From the NCBI GenBank assembly GCA_022578965.1, contig MU400674.1:28784-92783 (forward strand): a stretch of 64,000 nucleotides of DNA. Reading direction: 5' to 3'. Origin of the DNA: Xylaria sp. FL1777 (Eukaryota; Ascomycota; Sordariomycetes; Xylariales; Xylariaceae). Made by a program: the position numbers and the translations under genes. The notes beneath the pieces were generated by a model. It worked only from the letters and a program-made list of their open reading frames with translations, searched no databases and had not been told where the DNA came from. Numbering within the stretch: the first letter of the stretch is position 1; every line of letters begins with the position of its first letter. This document shows positions 13,301 through 23,893 of this stretch, in pieces.

Positions 13301-15983
13301 AGCTTTCAGGAGAGTTGTGACACGCAACTTTGATCGCATCGTCGTACTCGTCGATTAGAGGTTGTATTTGGGAAAGCGATCCCCCAACCGCCATCATGAG
13401 ACCTTGAGACCTATTCGCTGCGACTGCCTTTCCTCGAAGATAAGCGACAATAATGGCTTCTTGTTCGGTCAGTAGGCCAGCTGCATAACCTGCCGCTATC
13501 TCGCCAGAGGAATGACCAATGACTGCCTGAGGCGTAATCCCCCACTGAGACAGAAGATTCACGATCATAATCTGCAGAGCGGTAACTAACGACTGTGAGA
13601 ATTCGGCCTGGTGGATTCGGCTGTGTTCAGCATCTTCCTGTAAGACCTCTTCAATGCTCCAGGACCGACCCAAACCCTCGTCGAGATCATCAAGGTACCC
13701 GTCTAATCTCCGGATGGTGGCGAGGCAGCTGGGATATTCGTCCACTAAGGCAGCACCCATCTGAGGCCATTGGGCTCCCTGGCCGGTGAAGACAAAGCCT
13801 ATACTAGGGGCGGCAGCAGCTGGTACCTTGACAGCTTTTGGCATTTCACTTGGCAGTAGTGTATTCTCGTCGTCAGCAGCGATGACGAACGATCGTTGTT
13901 GAAACCGACTACGCCTGGCACTCAGAGTGTAGGCGATGTCACTCAGGGCCCAATTGTTGTAGTGCGTCGCCAACTTGTCGTAATTTGCCTGCAGTGTTCT
14001 TTCATCGTGCGCCGATAAGGGAAGGAGAAATTTCTTCTTCATGGATTTTAGCTGTTTTTTGTTAGTTGGATGATGAGTTTTGCCGTTTTCTTGGATGTGG
14101 CTATTGCCATTTGTATGGCCATTAGCAGTGCCATTTGTCAATCCGCTCAGACTTCCATTCCTATTCACGGATGAGTGCGAAGACAAGCTACCCTGAGAAG
14201 ATTCGCGAGTGAGTCCGTTTTTGATAGCAAACGTCTCGAGACTGGATGATTGAATGCTGGCTTGGTGACGAGATCTGTACCCTGGGAGCAACACTTCGGC
14301 GGATTCAACGATTGCCTACACATGTCAGAATTCAAGCGATAAGAACACCAGAGTTGATTGGGACGCATACGTGAGCATTCGAGCCTCCGTACCTGCCAGA
14401 AATACAGAGTTCAGTAAAGTATCTTTCTCGCCATGCTGAATAATACGTGCAATACCGGTGAGAAATGAGCCCATGATGGGTTATCTCCGGAGTGTCAAGC
14501 TGCACGGTATAAGAAAACGACATACCCGAATGAGTTAATACTCGCTCTTCTAATGGGAAGATTTGGCCAAGGAATACTCTCGGTGACTATTTGTAACCGG
14601 CCATTCTTGAGATCCACGTTTGGATTCAGGGTCTCTATCCCTACGGTGGGGGGGATTATGCCTCGTTCTATCGCTAACACGGCTTTCATCACACCGGCAA
14701 TCCCACTGGACGGTTCGCTATGGCCCATATTACTCTTGATAGACCCAATCAAGAGTGGATTCGAAATACTCCTCTGGTCGGCAAACACTTTGCCTATGGC
14801 AGAGACTTCGATTGGATCGCTGAGAACGGATCAGCATTACCCCTTTAATATTGCCGTGTCAGTGCTCACCCTACAGGAGTACCTGTGCCATGGCACTCGA
14901 AGTACCCTGTTAAAGACATGTCTAAGCCCCCGCGTTCGTACGCTCGTCTTATGCACGCTTCCTGGCCCTCCGGGCTGGGATGCGTGATGCCACCTGTCCG
15001 TCCATTGGCATTGATCGCCGTACCTCGAATGACGGCCCTGATAGGATCGCCGTCGGCCACGGCTTGGGATAGTCTCTTAATAAAGAGCGCACCAATACCG
15101 TCAGCACGTGCGTATCCATCCGCTATGATAATTAATGATTAGCCATTAGTTAAGTTTTCCCTTGTCTCATCTACTTATGTGTTCGATCACTTACCACGCG
15201 AGTCGAAGGTGTGGCATACCGAAGTCGGGGATACGGCACCTAAAACCGATGAAAATATCTGACACTCTGGGGTTAGAATGAGATTAGTACCCCCGACAAT
15301 AGCTGCATCGCAGTCCCCAGTCTGGATTGCTGAACAAGCCAGATGGAGCGCGTAGAGTGAGCTAGAACAAGCCGTGTCTAGCGTCATAGACGGCCCCTTC
15401 AGATTGAATACATAGTTGATTCTATTGCTAAGGATTGTGATACCACTCCCAGTTACAGAATATGGTAAAGCGTTTTCCGCATCACGATAGTGCATGAGCT
15501 GATGGTCATAGTTGAAATTGCCGACGAATGTCCCGGTTTTGGAGCCCGCTAGTTTGTGAAGGGGCACACCGGCGGACTCAAAGGTTTCATAGACGACTTC
15601 CAAGAATTTTCTTTGGGCCGGATCGAGTGTCAGAACCTCCTTAGGGTGTATACCGAAAAAGGTCGAGTCGAACTGGCGTACATCCGATTTAATGAAACAA
15701 CCGCCCTCGGTCCTGAATGAGCCCGGCCTGTTTCCATCGGGGTGATAAAACGCGTCGCCGTTAATCCTCTCTTTTGGAAATTTACTATAAGAGTTTCGCT
15801 TGGCTTCAAGATAGTCCCAAAGTTCAGCAGGAGACTCTGAATCACCTGGCCAGCGGCATCCTGCGGAATATTTAGTCAACTGGCTCGAGTAATACTCTTG
15901 TAGCCTATCTTACCCATCCCAATTATAGCAATTGGCTCCAAGACATCAGACGATGAACGCTCTGTGACTATGATTGATGCCAT
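7384..15983 (-). CDS. Highly reducing type I polyketide synthase (KS-AT-DH-cMT-ER-KR-ACP)
   Basis: Iterative PKS that should build a C-methylated, strongly reduced chain from malonyl-CoA. I place 12 exons: 15983-15914, 15860-15195, 15122-14870, 14819-14526, 14392-14371, 14315-12922, 12793-12376, 12328-12001, 11953-10988, 10956-8811, 8756-8588, 8529-7384. All junctions are GT-AG and phases agree, giving 2623 aa. The ATG at 15983 leads into [17 protein letters not shown] triad: Cys188 (DTACSSS), His323 (ECHGTGT), His363 (KSNMGHS). AT: Ser704 (GHSSGE), His808. DH: His1038, Asp1231. c[11 protein letters not shown] near 1517. ER: NADPH loop SATGGVG near 2052. KR: GCLGGLG near 2262, Tyr2401. ACP: Ser2581 (YGIDSM). 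The protein ends just after the ACP, with no thioesterase or reductase. A Ser/Asn/Gly/His-rich linker (about 475-518) lies between KS and AT. Divergent from the FAD oxidase. Exon boundaries are inferred by eye. Confidence 0.95.
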
Positions 15984-16621
15984 ACTGTAGATGTCTTTCA
16001 TATACGCACATAAACGGCTTGATCGAAAATCTTACGATGTGTGAACATAAGTCATGAATTAAACAATGGAGTTAAGCAGGAAATATTCTGACATCAACAC
16101 AGATTATGAATGAGTGATTCCTGTCGTAAGTTAAGGTTTAGCTTGTTATTCTCCAGGTCACAACTGACTTATCGAGAAATATATCGGATAGACGCTGACA
16201 TCTCTCATAGCTAGCTAACAGATAGAAAACGGCGCTGTGACAGTGACTGATTTGACGTGGGGAGCTGGGAATAAGCCGAGTACATCACGAATGCGCCGAG
16301 AAGGGTAAGTTCCTTTAGTCTGACAACTGACCGCATGTCGTTTGGGATGACTGCATTTCATGTCAGATCTTATCTGTCAGGTGCGGTCGACGACAGCTCG
16401 CAAGCGACCAAAATGAATATTCACTAGAGATATGTGTGTTCCTACACGCTTTATCGTCCTAGTTGACATGCAATTCTCCCTTCATGTTGTTAGACTCGGT
16501 TTTCACAGAAGTCGTCTAATATACCTAGATCACTAGGTTAAGGTCTAGCACTCTAACCTCTTTTCTCGTTATTCCATCGTCTCTTTATTGGATAGAATTA
16601 AACCCCAAATATTTGCATATC
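15984..16621. promoter_or_regulatory. Divergent promoter region between PKS and FAD oxidase
   Basis: The 638 bases between the PKS start codon (minus strand) and the FAD oxidase start codon (plus strand) must hold both promoters. Divergent backbone/tailoring pairs are common in fungal clusters and often co-regulated, so joint control is likely but inferred. I see no clear binuclear zinc-cluster palindrome (CGG-Nx-CCG) and no unambiguous TATA box, so no operator is assigned. Confidence 0.5.
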
Positions 16622-18450
16622 ATGGGGTGGCAATTTTTGTTTTACCTTACAATAACCTCCTATATACACTTAGCAACGGCATATAACGCGTCAGCTATCT
16701 TCACACCAACGCTCTTAGGACAGCAGCAGGTGCTCCAAGCGGGAGGGGATCGGTACGCGGATGGCCTGAGCCCGGAAGTCTATCTTAAGCTCAGCGTGAA
16801 GTACGAGTTACGGAAACGATTATCAGAGAAAGCCGGCCTTTTCCTTGAAGGAGAAGAGTCATTTTCGGATCTCGATGCTCGCTATACCCAGTACAAGCGA
16901 CCGCAGTACTTCGCCGCGGTACAAGTAGCTGAGGAAAATGATGTCATTGAGACTGTGAGAAAGCCGCACGCTTCATCTCCTTCCTAGACTCTTACTCAGT
17001 GTATGTAGGTTAATTATGCGCGGTCACGAGGCATCCAATTTGCTGCCAGGGCCGGAGGCCATAGTCTTACCAGCTCGCTTCGTCGTATCAAGAATGCAAT
17101 TCTTATTGATATGCGTGGGCTCAATAGCTTACAGTACGATGCGGAGAAGAGACAAATGACTGTCGGCGGTGGAATTACCACGGGGGAGTTTGCAAATGCG
17201 ACTTATTCACATGGAATGGAAGTTAGTGAGTAACAGGCTTTCTCGCCGAAGAGCCCTGGGAAGAGATATCAAGCTAACCGGGACAAGCTGTCGGATCATG
17301 TCCCTGTACAGGCGTGCTAGGGATATCCCTCGGTGCGGGCATTGGTCGGCTTCAGGGGAAATACGGTTATCTGAACGACAACATGGTCTCTGCCCGCCTA
17401 CTCTTAGCGAATGGCACAGTGGTGGAAGCGTCGCATGATAAGAACCAAGATCTGTTCTGGGCTCTCCGGGGTGCCGGACACAATTTTGGGATTGTGCTTC
17501 AATCCACATATCAAGTATATCCTCAGCTCAACGACGGAAAGCACCACGTCGTCGACTTCGAATTTGAACTAGAGAAACTAGAAAAAGTATTTGAAGAAGT
17601 CAACACGGTTTCTGAAGCAATGCCGAAAGAACTCGCTGTCTTTGTGATCGGTCGACGAAAAGGGGCAAATGGAAAGGTTGTTCGCTCTGATCACGTTCTC
17701 TATGAAGCACGCTGACACACCCATAGCCGACTCTTAACGTCAATTTAGTCTATTCGGGACCAGAAAAAGAGTCAGAGCCTTTCGTCAAACGCTTTGATGC
17801 GATATCACCAGTATGGAAGGACTCAAAGACAGCCACCTGGGATGCGCTCCCATGGGCAACCTATAACGGGTTGAATAACGTCCTCTGCACACCCCAAGGC
17901 TGGGCAAAATTTCCCATCAAAAACTTTTATGCAGCAAACGCAAAAAGGTACGACATTCCAACGATGCGCGCCTATTTTAACGGATGGCGTGATATGAACG
18001 AGAAGTATGGGAGCGAGGCCACGTTCAGCGTCATGTTTGAATCCTTTCCTCAACAGCGCGTGCGGGAAATACCAGATAATGCGACGGCATTCCCATGGCG
18101 TCACGGCGCGCAGCATTTCCTGTGGGTATCCCAGATTGACTTTTCAAGGTTCCTAAGCTAACGATACCCTTAGCATGATCGAGGCAGCTTATAAAAACCC
18201 AGTAGATGAAGACTTGATTGACGAGTGGCTCTCGACCCAACAAGACAACTTCATTAAGACCTCAGGTTATGGGCGACTACAGCAGTACGTTAACTACGGC
18301 CATGGCTCTAAAGATACTCCGGAGGCTTTGTACGGTTATGAGCCATGGAGACTCCGGAAGCTGAGGCAACTCAAACAAGAGTTTGACCCGGAGGGCTGGT
18401 TCAATGGGTATCAGTCGTTCTTAGAAGAATCAGAGCTAGATGGCCCATAG
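16622..18450 (+). CDS. Secreted FAD-linked oxidoreductase (berberine-bridge enzyme type)
   Basis: Flavin oxidase of the PCMH/BBE family; likely oxidises an alcohol or ring of the polyketide. Exons 16622-16954, 17009-17225, 17288-17676, 17727-18121 and 18174-18450 join in frame to 536 aa. The ATG at 16622 opens a hydrophobic leader (residues 1-20) that looks like a signal peptide. The FAD-binding motif ARAGGHS holds His129, the residue that carries covalent FAD in this family. VGSCPCTG (Cys188, Cys190) sits where bicovalent members have a flavin-linked cysteine, followed by LGISLGAGIG. The C-terminal BBE domain ends YVNYGHG ... GYEPWRLRKL ... FDPEGWFN, the usual ending. The third intron has a weak donor (GTTGTT) at 17677; its acceptor and branch site (GCTGAC) are good. 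Family members include Diels-Alder-type oxidases such as Sol5 of solanapyrone, but that activity cannot be read from sequence. Confidence 0.93.
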
Positions 18451-19290
18451 CACCCAACTCAAGTCCATAGTCCATCGTGCAGCCACGGGGTCATGTATAC
18501 TGCATACAAGTGTTGAAGTGTTAGTATGGAAGCCTGTAAGATTAGAGGTTCTGGTATTTAAAACTAAGATCCCTAATACTACGTTTGTCGTATAGGGCAG
18601 AGACAGTCAGATAAGCCTCACCCAACGAAGTTTAGACGAGATTATTGATTGAGGCCATTTTTGTAGCGTTCACTACATAATTGAGGACATAAACATGCTA
18701 ATCCAAATAACATGCCTAGGTGAATATTATTCATCCTAATATTTTTATATAGAATGCTTTTTTTAAACAGTGAGTATTATTTGAGCAGTTGTTATTAATA
18801 GAAGCAAATGACTGGGGGTGGTGGGGAAACGGATAATAACGGTTAACTTGAACATAAAAACCGTGACTAACGGTTGCATCATCCAGTACTATTAATATTA
18901 CTATACGTACAAATGCTGTATTGCCCCTGATAGTTGCGCAATAGACGTCGTGTCACACACTTATCAAGCAATCCCTAACATATGTATCTGCGATCTTAGG
19001 AATTTGAATTTCTAGGTCGATGAAGCCCTGAGTGCTTAGCCTACTTCTTTCCCCCTGTTCATGCATGTTCGGAGGTAAGTACCAACAGTAACTTTTCGTA
19101 AGGGCTAAGGGGAGGCGCAGGAACCCGTTGGCACAATGGAAATTTGGAAAGGTTGACAATATTAAGGCTACATGGAACAGGGGAAACAAAAACATCACGA
19201 GACTGGCCTTCTTGCAACATGCTTAAGTAGCCAACCGCCAACATCAGTATCTCTATTAATTTGGTTCTTAGTCGTGCAACACTCTTCACA
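18451..19290. other. Intergenic region (FAD oxidase to SDR)
   Basis: 840 bases with no gene. It becomes AT-rich at about 18700-18900 and should hold the oxidase 3' end and the SDR promoter. The minus-strand frames at 18953-19367 show no family motif, and one overlaps the SDR start. Confidence 0.6.
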
Positions 19291-20444
19291 ATGACTACAC
19301 CCGGCGATCTCTGGCGTGAAGCAAGAAATCCTCCTGCTGAACCTATAGGTCTGTCATTCCAGGACAAGGCGGTGCTTATAACTGGAGCAAACTCAGGCCT
19401 TGGCTACGCCTCTGCGGTCAAGTATGCGGCCTTGGGTGCTTCCCCTCTCATTCTGGCCGTACGTTCACAGGAGAAAGGCGACGAAGCTAGGACCTCGATC
19501 ATCCGCAAGACTGGATATACAGGGCAGATAGTCGTTCTTATTCTTGAATTATCCAGCTTTGCATCTGTCAACACCTTTGCCGACCAACTAGATGAGAAGT
19601 TTGCCGAGTTAGACGTCGCCCTGCTTTGTGCAGGCATCGCCGCACCCGATTATCGAACCAGTGCAGACAACTACGAATTAACGACTCAAGTTAATGTTTT
19701 GTCGAACACGCTACTGGCATTGCGCCTCCTTCCGAAGCTTCGTGCTGCTGCTGCTTCGTCTTCAGACAACTTTCTCCCACATCTCTGTTTTCTCAATAGC
19801 TTGGCTTCACACGTGGTCAATCCCGAATGGCTACCCCCGGCTGGTCAAACTTTAATAGGAGCGCTGAATGATCGCTCCAAGTTTGATCTTACCAGACACT
19901 ACTACTTGGCGAAGATGGCTGCTTGGTTTGGAATCTTGGGGATTGTAGAGCGTTCCGAGGCCTATCACGATACGCGTAAGGTGGTTATCAATGCCTGTTG
20001 TCCTGGAAGTGAGTTACGCCCATGCATATTTCATTCATGCGCCCTCCCTCGATACAATATGCGCTCTTGATGGCGTCTGCTTTAGCTGGAAAACTCATTG
20101 ATCCAACAATCGCAGTGTGTCGCACTAATATGCAACGTGACTTTCCATGGTTTCAAAGAATCTCACAGCAAATTATGCTCTTGCCTCTGAGTCGAAGCGC
20201 AGAAGAGGGAAGTCGGTCCCTTGTGAGTGCTACAGGGCTGGGTCCTGAGAGCACAGGCAAGTTCTGGAGAAACGATGAGTATCTACCGTAAGGTCTCGAA
20301 ACCACACTTGTTTATATCATAACTGACGCCGCTTCCAGTCCAGGAGAAGTACTGGAAAGCAAGCGAGGGAACGAGCTAGCCCGCGAGACATGGAATGAGA
20401 TCCTTAGCATCATACAGCCATACCTCAAACCAGGGGACTCTTGA
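19291..20444 (+). CDS. Short-chain dehydrogenase/reductase
   Basis: NAD(P)-dependent Rossmann oxidoreductase, probably acting on a hydroxyl or ketone of the polyketide. Exons 19291-20008, 20116-20287 and 20339-20444 give 331 aa in frame. The first splice restores CPGMCRTNM, typical of the post-catalytic loop. ATG 19291 is preferred over the upstream TTG at 19261. Cofactor motif TGANSGLG is at residues 31-38. Catalytic residues are Asn135, Ser170 and Tyr204-x3-Lys208 (YYLAK). The usual NNAG motif reads LCAGIA, with Cys113 replacing the second Asn, an uncommon variant. Length and sequence style fit the retinol-dehydrogenase/TIC32-like branch common in fungal clusters. It lies between two other tailoring genes on the same strand. 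Confidence 0.92.
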
Positions 20445-21393
20445 GTGTGATCCTCTTGTATGATGTCGAGAGAAGTAGTATGTAGCAAGATAAGAGATCA
20501 ACATGTGATTTAGCCAGAAATACTACCATAAGGGCGCTACATTTCTTGCGATAACTAATGTCCGACACCGTATTTTCGGCCGACCATTTCTCCACACCGC
20601 TACACTCACTCCTTTCAACCTCAACCACCACCTAGACCACTATTCCAGGAAGTCTCGTCGATCGCATAGTCGGCGACATCGCTGCCACGACTCGCGGCGA
20701 TTGCGATTGCCATCGACCGTACAAGACCTCCCAGACCCTTTACCCGACCCTATTTTCTTATCTTTTAATTCCTTTTCTTATTTCCTTAGAGCTCTCTTAA
20801 TAAGTCCTACGCCTTCATCATGAACAAACACGTCACGACACGATAGAATCATCATCAAATCACTAAGCCCCAACGATTGGGCATTTCATTGTTTCCGCGC
20901 GAGTAATCCGGAAGATCTAGGGTTATCATTTTTTTTCTCATTGCACGCATGGAGTGCCTCGGGCTAAGGCGTGGTAAGTAATGACATGACTGGGAAATGA
21001 TGGAAACGGAGCGGCTAGCATGCTTAAGCGAGGATAAATCGTTGGTCATGGCGGCTTGCCTATTTCTGTGCATTGCTTTCTGACCTCCCTTTCTGACACC
21101 CTACGGTATTTCTTCTGACAGCTCTGCATTAATGTGACATGTCGCGTTCACTGCTTGAAGAAATCATCATGTAAACCTAACTGTTGTTTTAGTCATGATC
21201 GTATGATCATGAATTAGAGAAGTAGTGCACAAGTTACTCATGAAATTGTTGATAAAGGTGGCAACCCAAAATTATATATAGGTTTGTATGTAGGGAACTA
21301 TAGAAATTCTCTGCCATCACAATACGAGTTTCACGCTGATCAATTTCAATCAAAGCGAGCTCACTAACTCACACTTCCAACGGCAAATCCATC
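20445..21393. other. Intergenic region (SDR to AsaB-like gene)
   Basis: 949 bases with no recognised gene. A C-rich then T-rich patch at about 20590-20800 looks like an old non-coding or transposon-derived scrap but shows no motif. A TATATATA-like box near 21274, about 120 bases before the next ATG, could serve that gene's promoter. Confidence 0.5.
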
Positions 21394-22330
21394 ATGGCCA
21401 CTGCTACTATGACTATCACGGCTGGGGTCCTGCACGAGCCTGCAGCATTCAACACGATCTCACCACCGAGAAGGCACAATATTTCAACAGATTTACAATA
21501 TGTCAGACTATCAGAAAAGGGTGAAGTACTCGGCCCTTCAACATGGGGCAAGACAGACTTTGAAGAAGATCGCGAAGAGCTGGTGCCTGTCCTGGTTGAG
21601 GATATCAGGGGAGCGGAGAGTCATTACAATCTCGACACGCATGGCTTCCAGCTTGTCAAACATCGAACTTGCTTAAGCAAAGACGCGTTTTCGAATAGCG
21701 AAAATGTTACAGGGACCTACTATGCAGAGATTGCCGAGGTTGTGAAGCGAGTGTGAGTTGCTGTGCCCTCGCGAAGCAAGGATCACTAACATAGCGGGAT
21801 ATAATAGAACCCAGGCCTCCCATGTACATGTCATCCACCACGTCCTACGAAACTCGACTACTCCAAATGCGGATGACCTAGAAATTACTCGGCCACTGTA
21901 CAAAGTGCATGTAGACTCAAACCCTGCGAGAGTTGAAAGCACGATCCGCTTGTTCGAGGGAGAACGGGCCGACTCCCTTCTCAAGAAACGATACGCCCTT
22001 ATCAATGTCTGGCGGCCCCTCAAACAATGTTTCAAGGATCCGTTGGCATACTGCGATGGCTCGACCGTTCCTGAGAAGGATTTTGTAACCCGGGAACTGG
22101 TCATGCCGAAGGGAGAGAACAAGATGAACACTGCTGTGGCTAAGAGTAGCTCGCATAAATGGCACTACTTGTATGGAATGGACACCGATGAAATTGTGCT
22201 CGTCAAATGTTGGGATCAGAAAGCAGGCGTTGTGAAGCGCTGTCCGCACTCTGCAGTGCGGGACCCGATGATGGAGGACAAGGAGAATCGAGAGAGTGTG
22301 GAAGTGAGGTGCCTAGTTTTCTGGGATTGA
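21394..22330 (+). CDS. AsaB/CTB9-like non-heme iron hydroxylase/desaturase
   Basis: Two exons, 21394-21752 and 21808-22330, joined by a GTGAGT...ATAATAG intron, give 293 aa. The protein matches the AsaB hydroxylase/desaturase family (relatives include CmcJ-like proteins, so-called GA4 desaturases, and CTB9 of cercosporin synthesis). Hallmarks visible: VHVDSNPA with His154-x-Asp156, NVWRPL at about 186-191, PLAYCD at about 198-203, PHSAVRDP with His267, and RESVEVRCLVFWD at the C-terminus. An HxD...H pair plus a downstream Arg (281 or 287) is the expected arrangement for Fe(II) and 2-oxoglutarate binding. The likely role is hydroxylation, desaturation or ring formation on the polyketide. No signal peptide or membrane segment, so it should be cytosolic. 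It converges on the carrier gene with only 96 bases between stop codons. Confidence 0.88.
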
Positions 22331-22426
22331 TTTGATAAGATCGGCAGATACTAATAAACTATCACGTATCTTTTCTCTTCCTATTTTCCCATAATGAACT
22401 TTAAGTCCCGAATCTTGTAATGTAGG

Positions 22427-23893
22427 CTACACGAGAACACGCTTTTGCTTCCGGGAAAGCATGATCCAAAGTGCAACCAAGAACAGTGCTCCTACCAACA
22501 GGGTCACGCCACTCCATACCTGAAGGCCAATGAAGTTGGCTGTCTGAATGTCTATGAGAGCGCCGGCCACTGGGCTTCCCACTAGAAAAGAAATCGCAGA
22601 TGACGTCCAAGACAGTCCCATACGAGAGCCCAATGTGCCAGGGTCTGGACAGAGTACAGGGAAGATACTGGGCGGAAGAGCGATCAGAGCCCCGCTGAAA
22701 TAACCATACAGAACACAGAAAGCGATAAACGCGGAAAGACTGTCACTAGCTATCCAAGCGAAGCACAGAATGCTAGAGATCACGCAGCAGAGCACCCATA
22801 CAAGCATCACTCCAAAACGCTGAGCGGGGACAGACGCGGTGAGTCGCCCTAACAAGGACGCAGCTTGGCATATTACTAATAGATATAGTGCAAGGGAATT
22901 ACTCGTCTTCAAGACCGTCTCAGCGTACGTCGGTATATAGAATAAGGGAACAAGATAACCTAGAAATATAAAAAATTGTGCGAGAGCGAAGCAGAGAAAC
23001 GGCATGTCTCGTAGAACGGATGGATCAAAGAGAGTTCTAGCTCGTCCGGAGGATTTCGCGGAGTGCACGGACAAAGCAGGAATCGCCAAAATATAGGCAA
23101 ACAAGCAGATAAACCCAATAACTCGAACAGTCCAGGGAAAGCCCAGTTTAGAGATGAGCTGGACGAAGACGATGGTGTAAATAACACCCCCTTCGCGTGG
23201 CAGCGTTAGTTTAGAACCATGAACCCGCGTTGGTGACACGAACCAAGAGCAATACCGCACGTAACCAAACTCATAGCCGTAGCCCGCCTCGCCTTAAACG
23301 TGTCGCCGATTAATGACAGCGTGGGCACATAAAGCAAACCGCAGCCGAGACCAACACAAACACCCTGAGAAAGAAAGACCTGATAGTACTGAGTCGATAG
23401 GCTGAGCGTCATAATTCCGATCACAGTGAGTAAGCTGCCCGCGTATAGTAGAACGCGATAATAGCCAAGGTCAGTGAGAGGCCCAGAGACCAGGCCAAGG
23501 AAGATCAGTAGAGCGCCTTGTAGCGTTCCGATCCACGAGATGGACGACGAGGAGTATTCGGGGAGATACTGTAGGGCGTAGAATGATTGAAATGCTCCGA
23601 AAGAGTTCGGGAGACCCCTAAGATGCGTCAGTAAGGGGAGTCGATTTTACATAGACCAATGATGCGATGTGCGCACTGATTAGATTGGAAAGAGTCGGAG
23701 CATACCAAATATTAAGGAAGACGAGAAAGCCACCGAGAACTTGGAGCCATGCTTTCGCATCCTCTTTATCCCGAGTCACAGGAGGGGAATGAGGGCGTGG
23801 AGGAGCAGAAGCTGGGCCTTCGTCTGACACTGTACCGTTCGTTGGACCTTTAGCCGACCCCTTTTCATCACATGCTGGCGGAACTATTGACAT
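22427..23893 (-). CDS. MFS transporter, monocarboxylate-porter type
   Basis: Exons 23893-23706, 23617-23244 and 23190-22427 give 441 aa in frame. The ATG at 23893 precedes a cytosolic Pro/Ser-rich tail of about 55 residues, then hydrophobic helices. The first splice rebuilds NIWGLPNSFGAFQSFY, typical of helix 1 in fungal monocarboxylate-type carriers. Other landmarks are SSISWIGTLQG and the loop DTFKARRATAMSL between helices 4 and 5, as in this family. The second intron has a rare donor, GTTCGT, but a good CTAAC branch site. A role in export of the cluster product or import of a carboxylate is inferred only from family and position. It is transcribed toward the AsaB-like gene. Confidence 0.88.

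Noticed and set aside
7384..15983. Numerous open frames on the + strand and alternate minus frames across the PKS
   Set aside because: Shadows of the long PKS coding sequence; none has a domain of its own.
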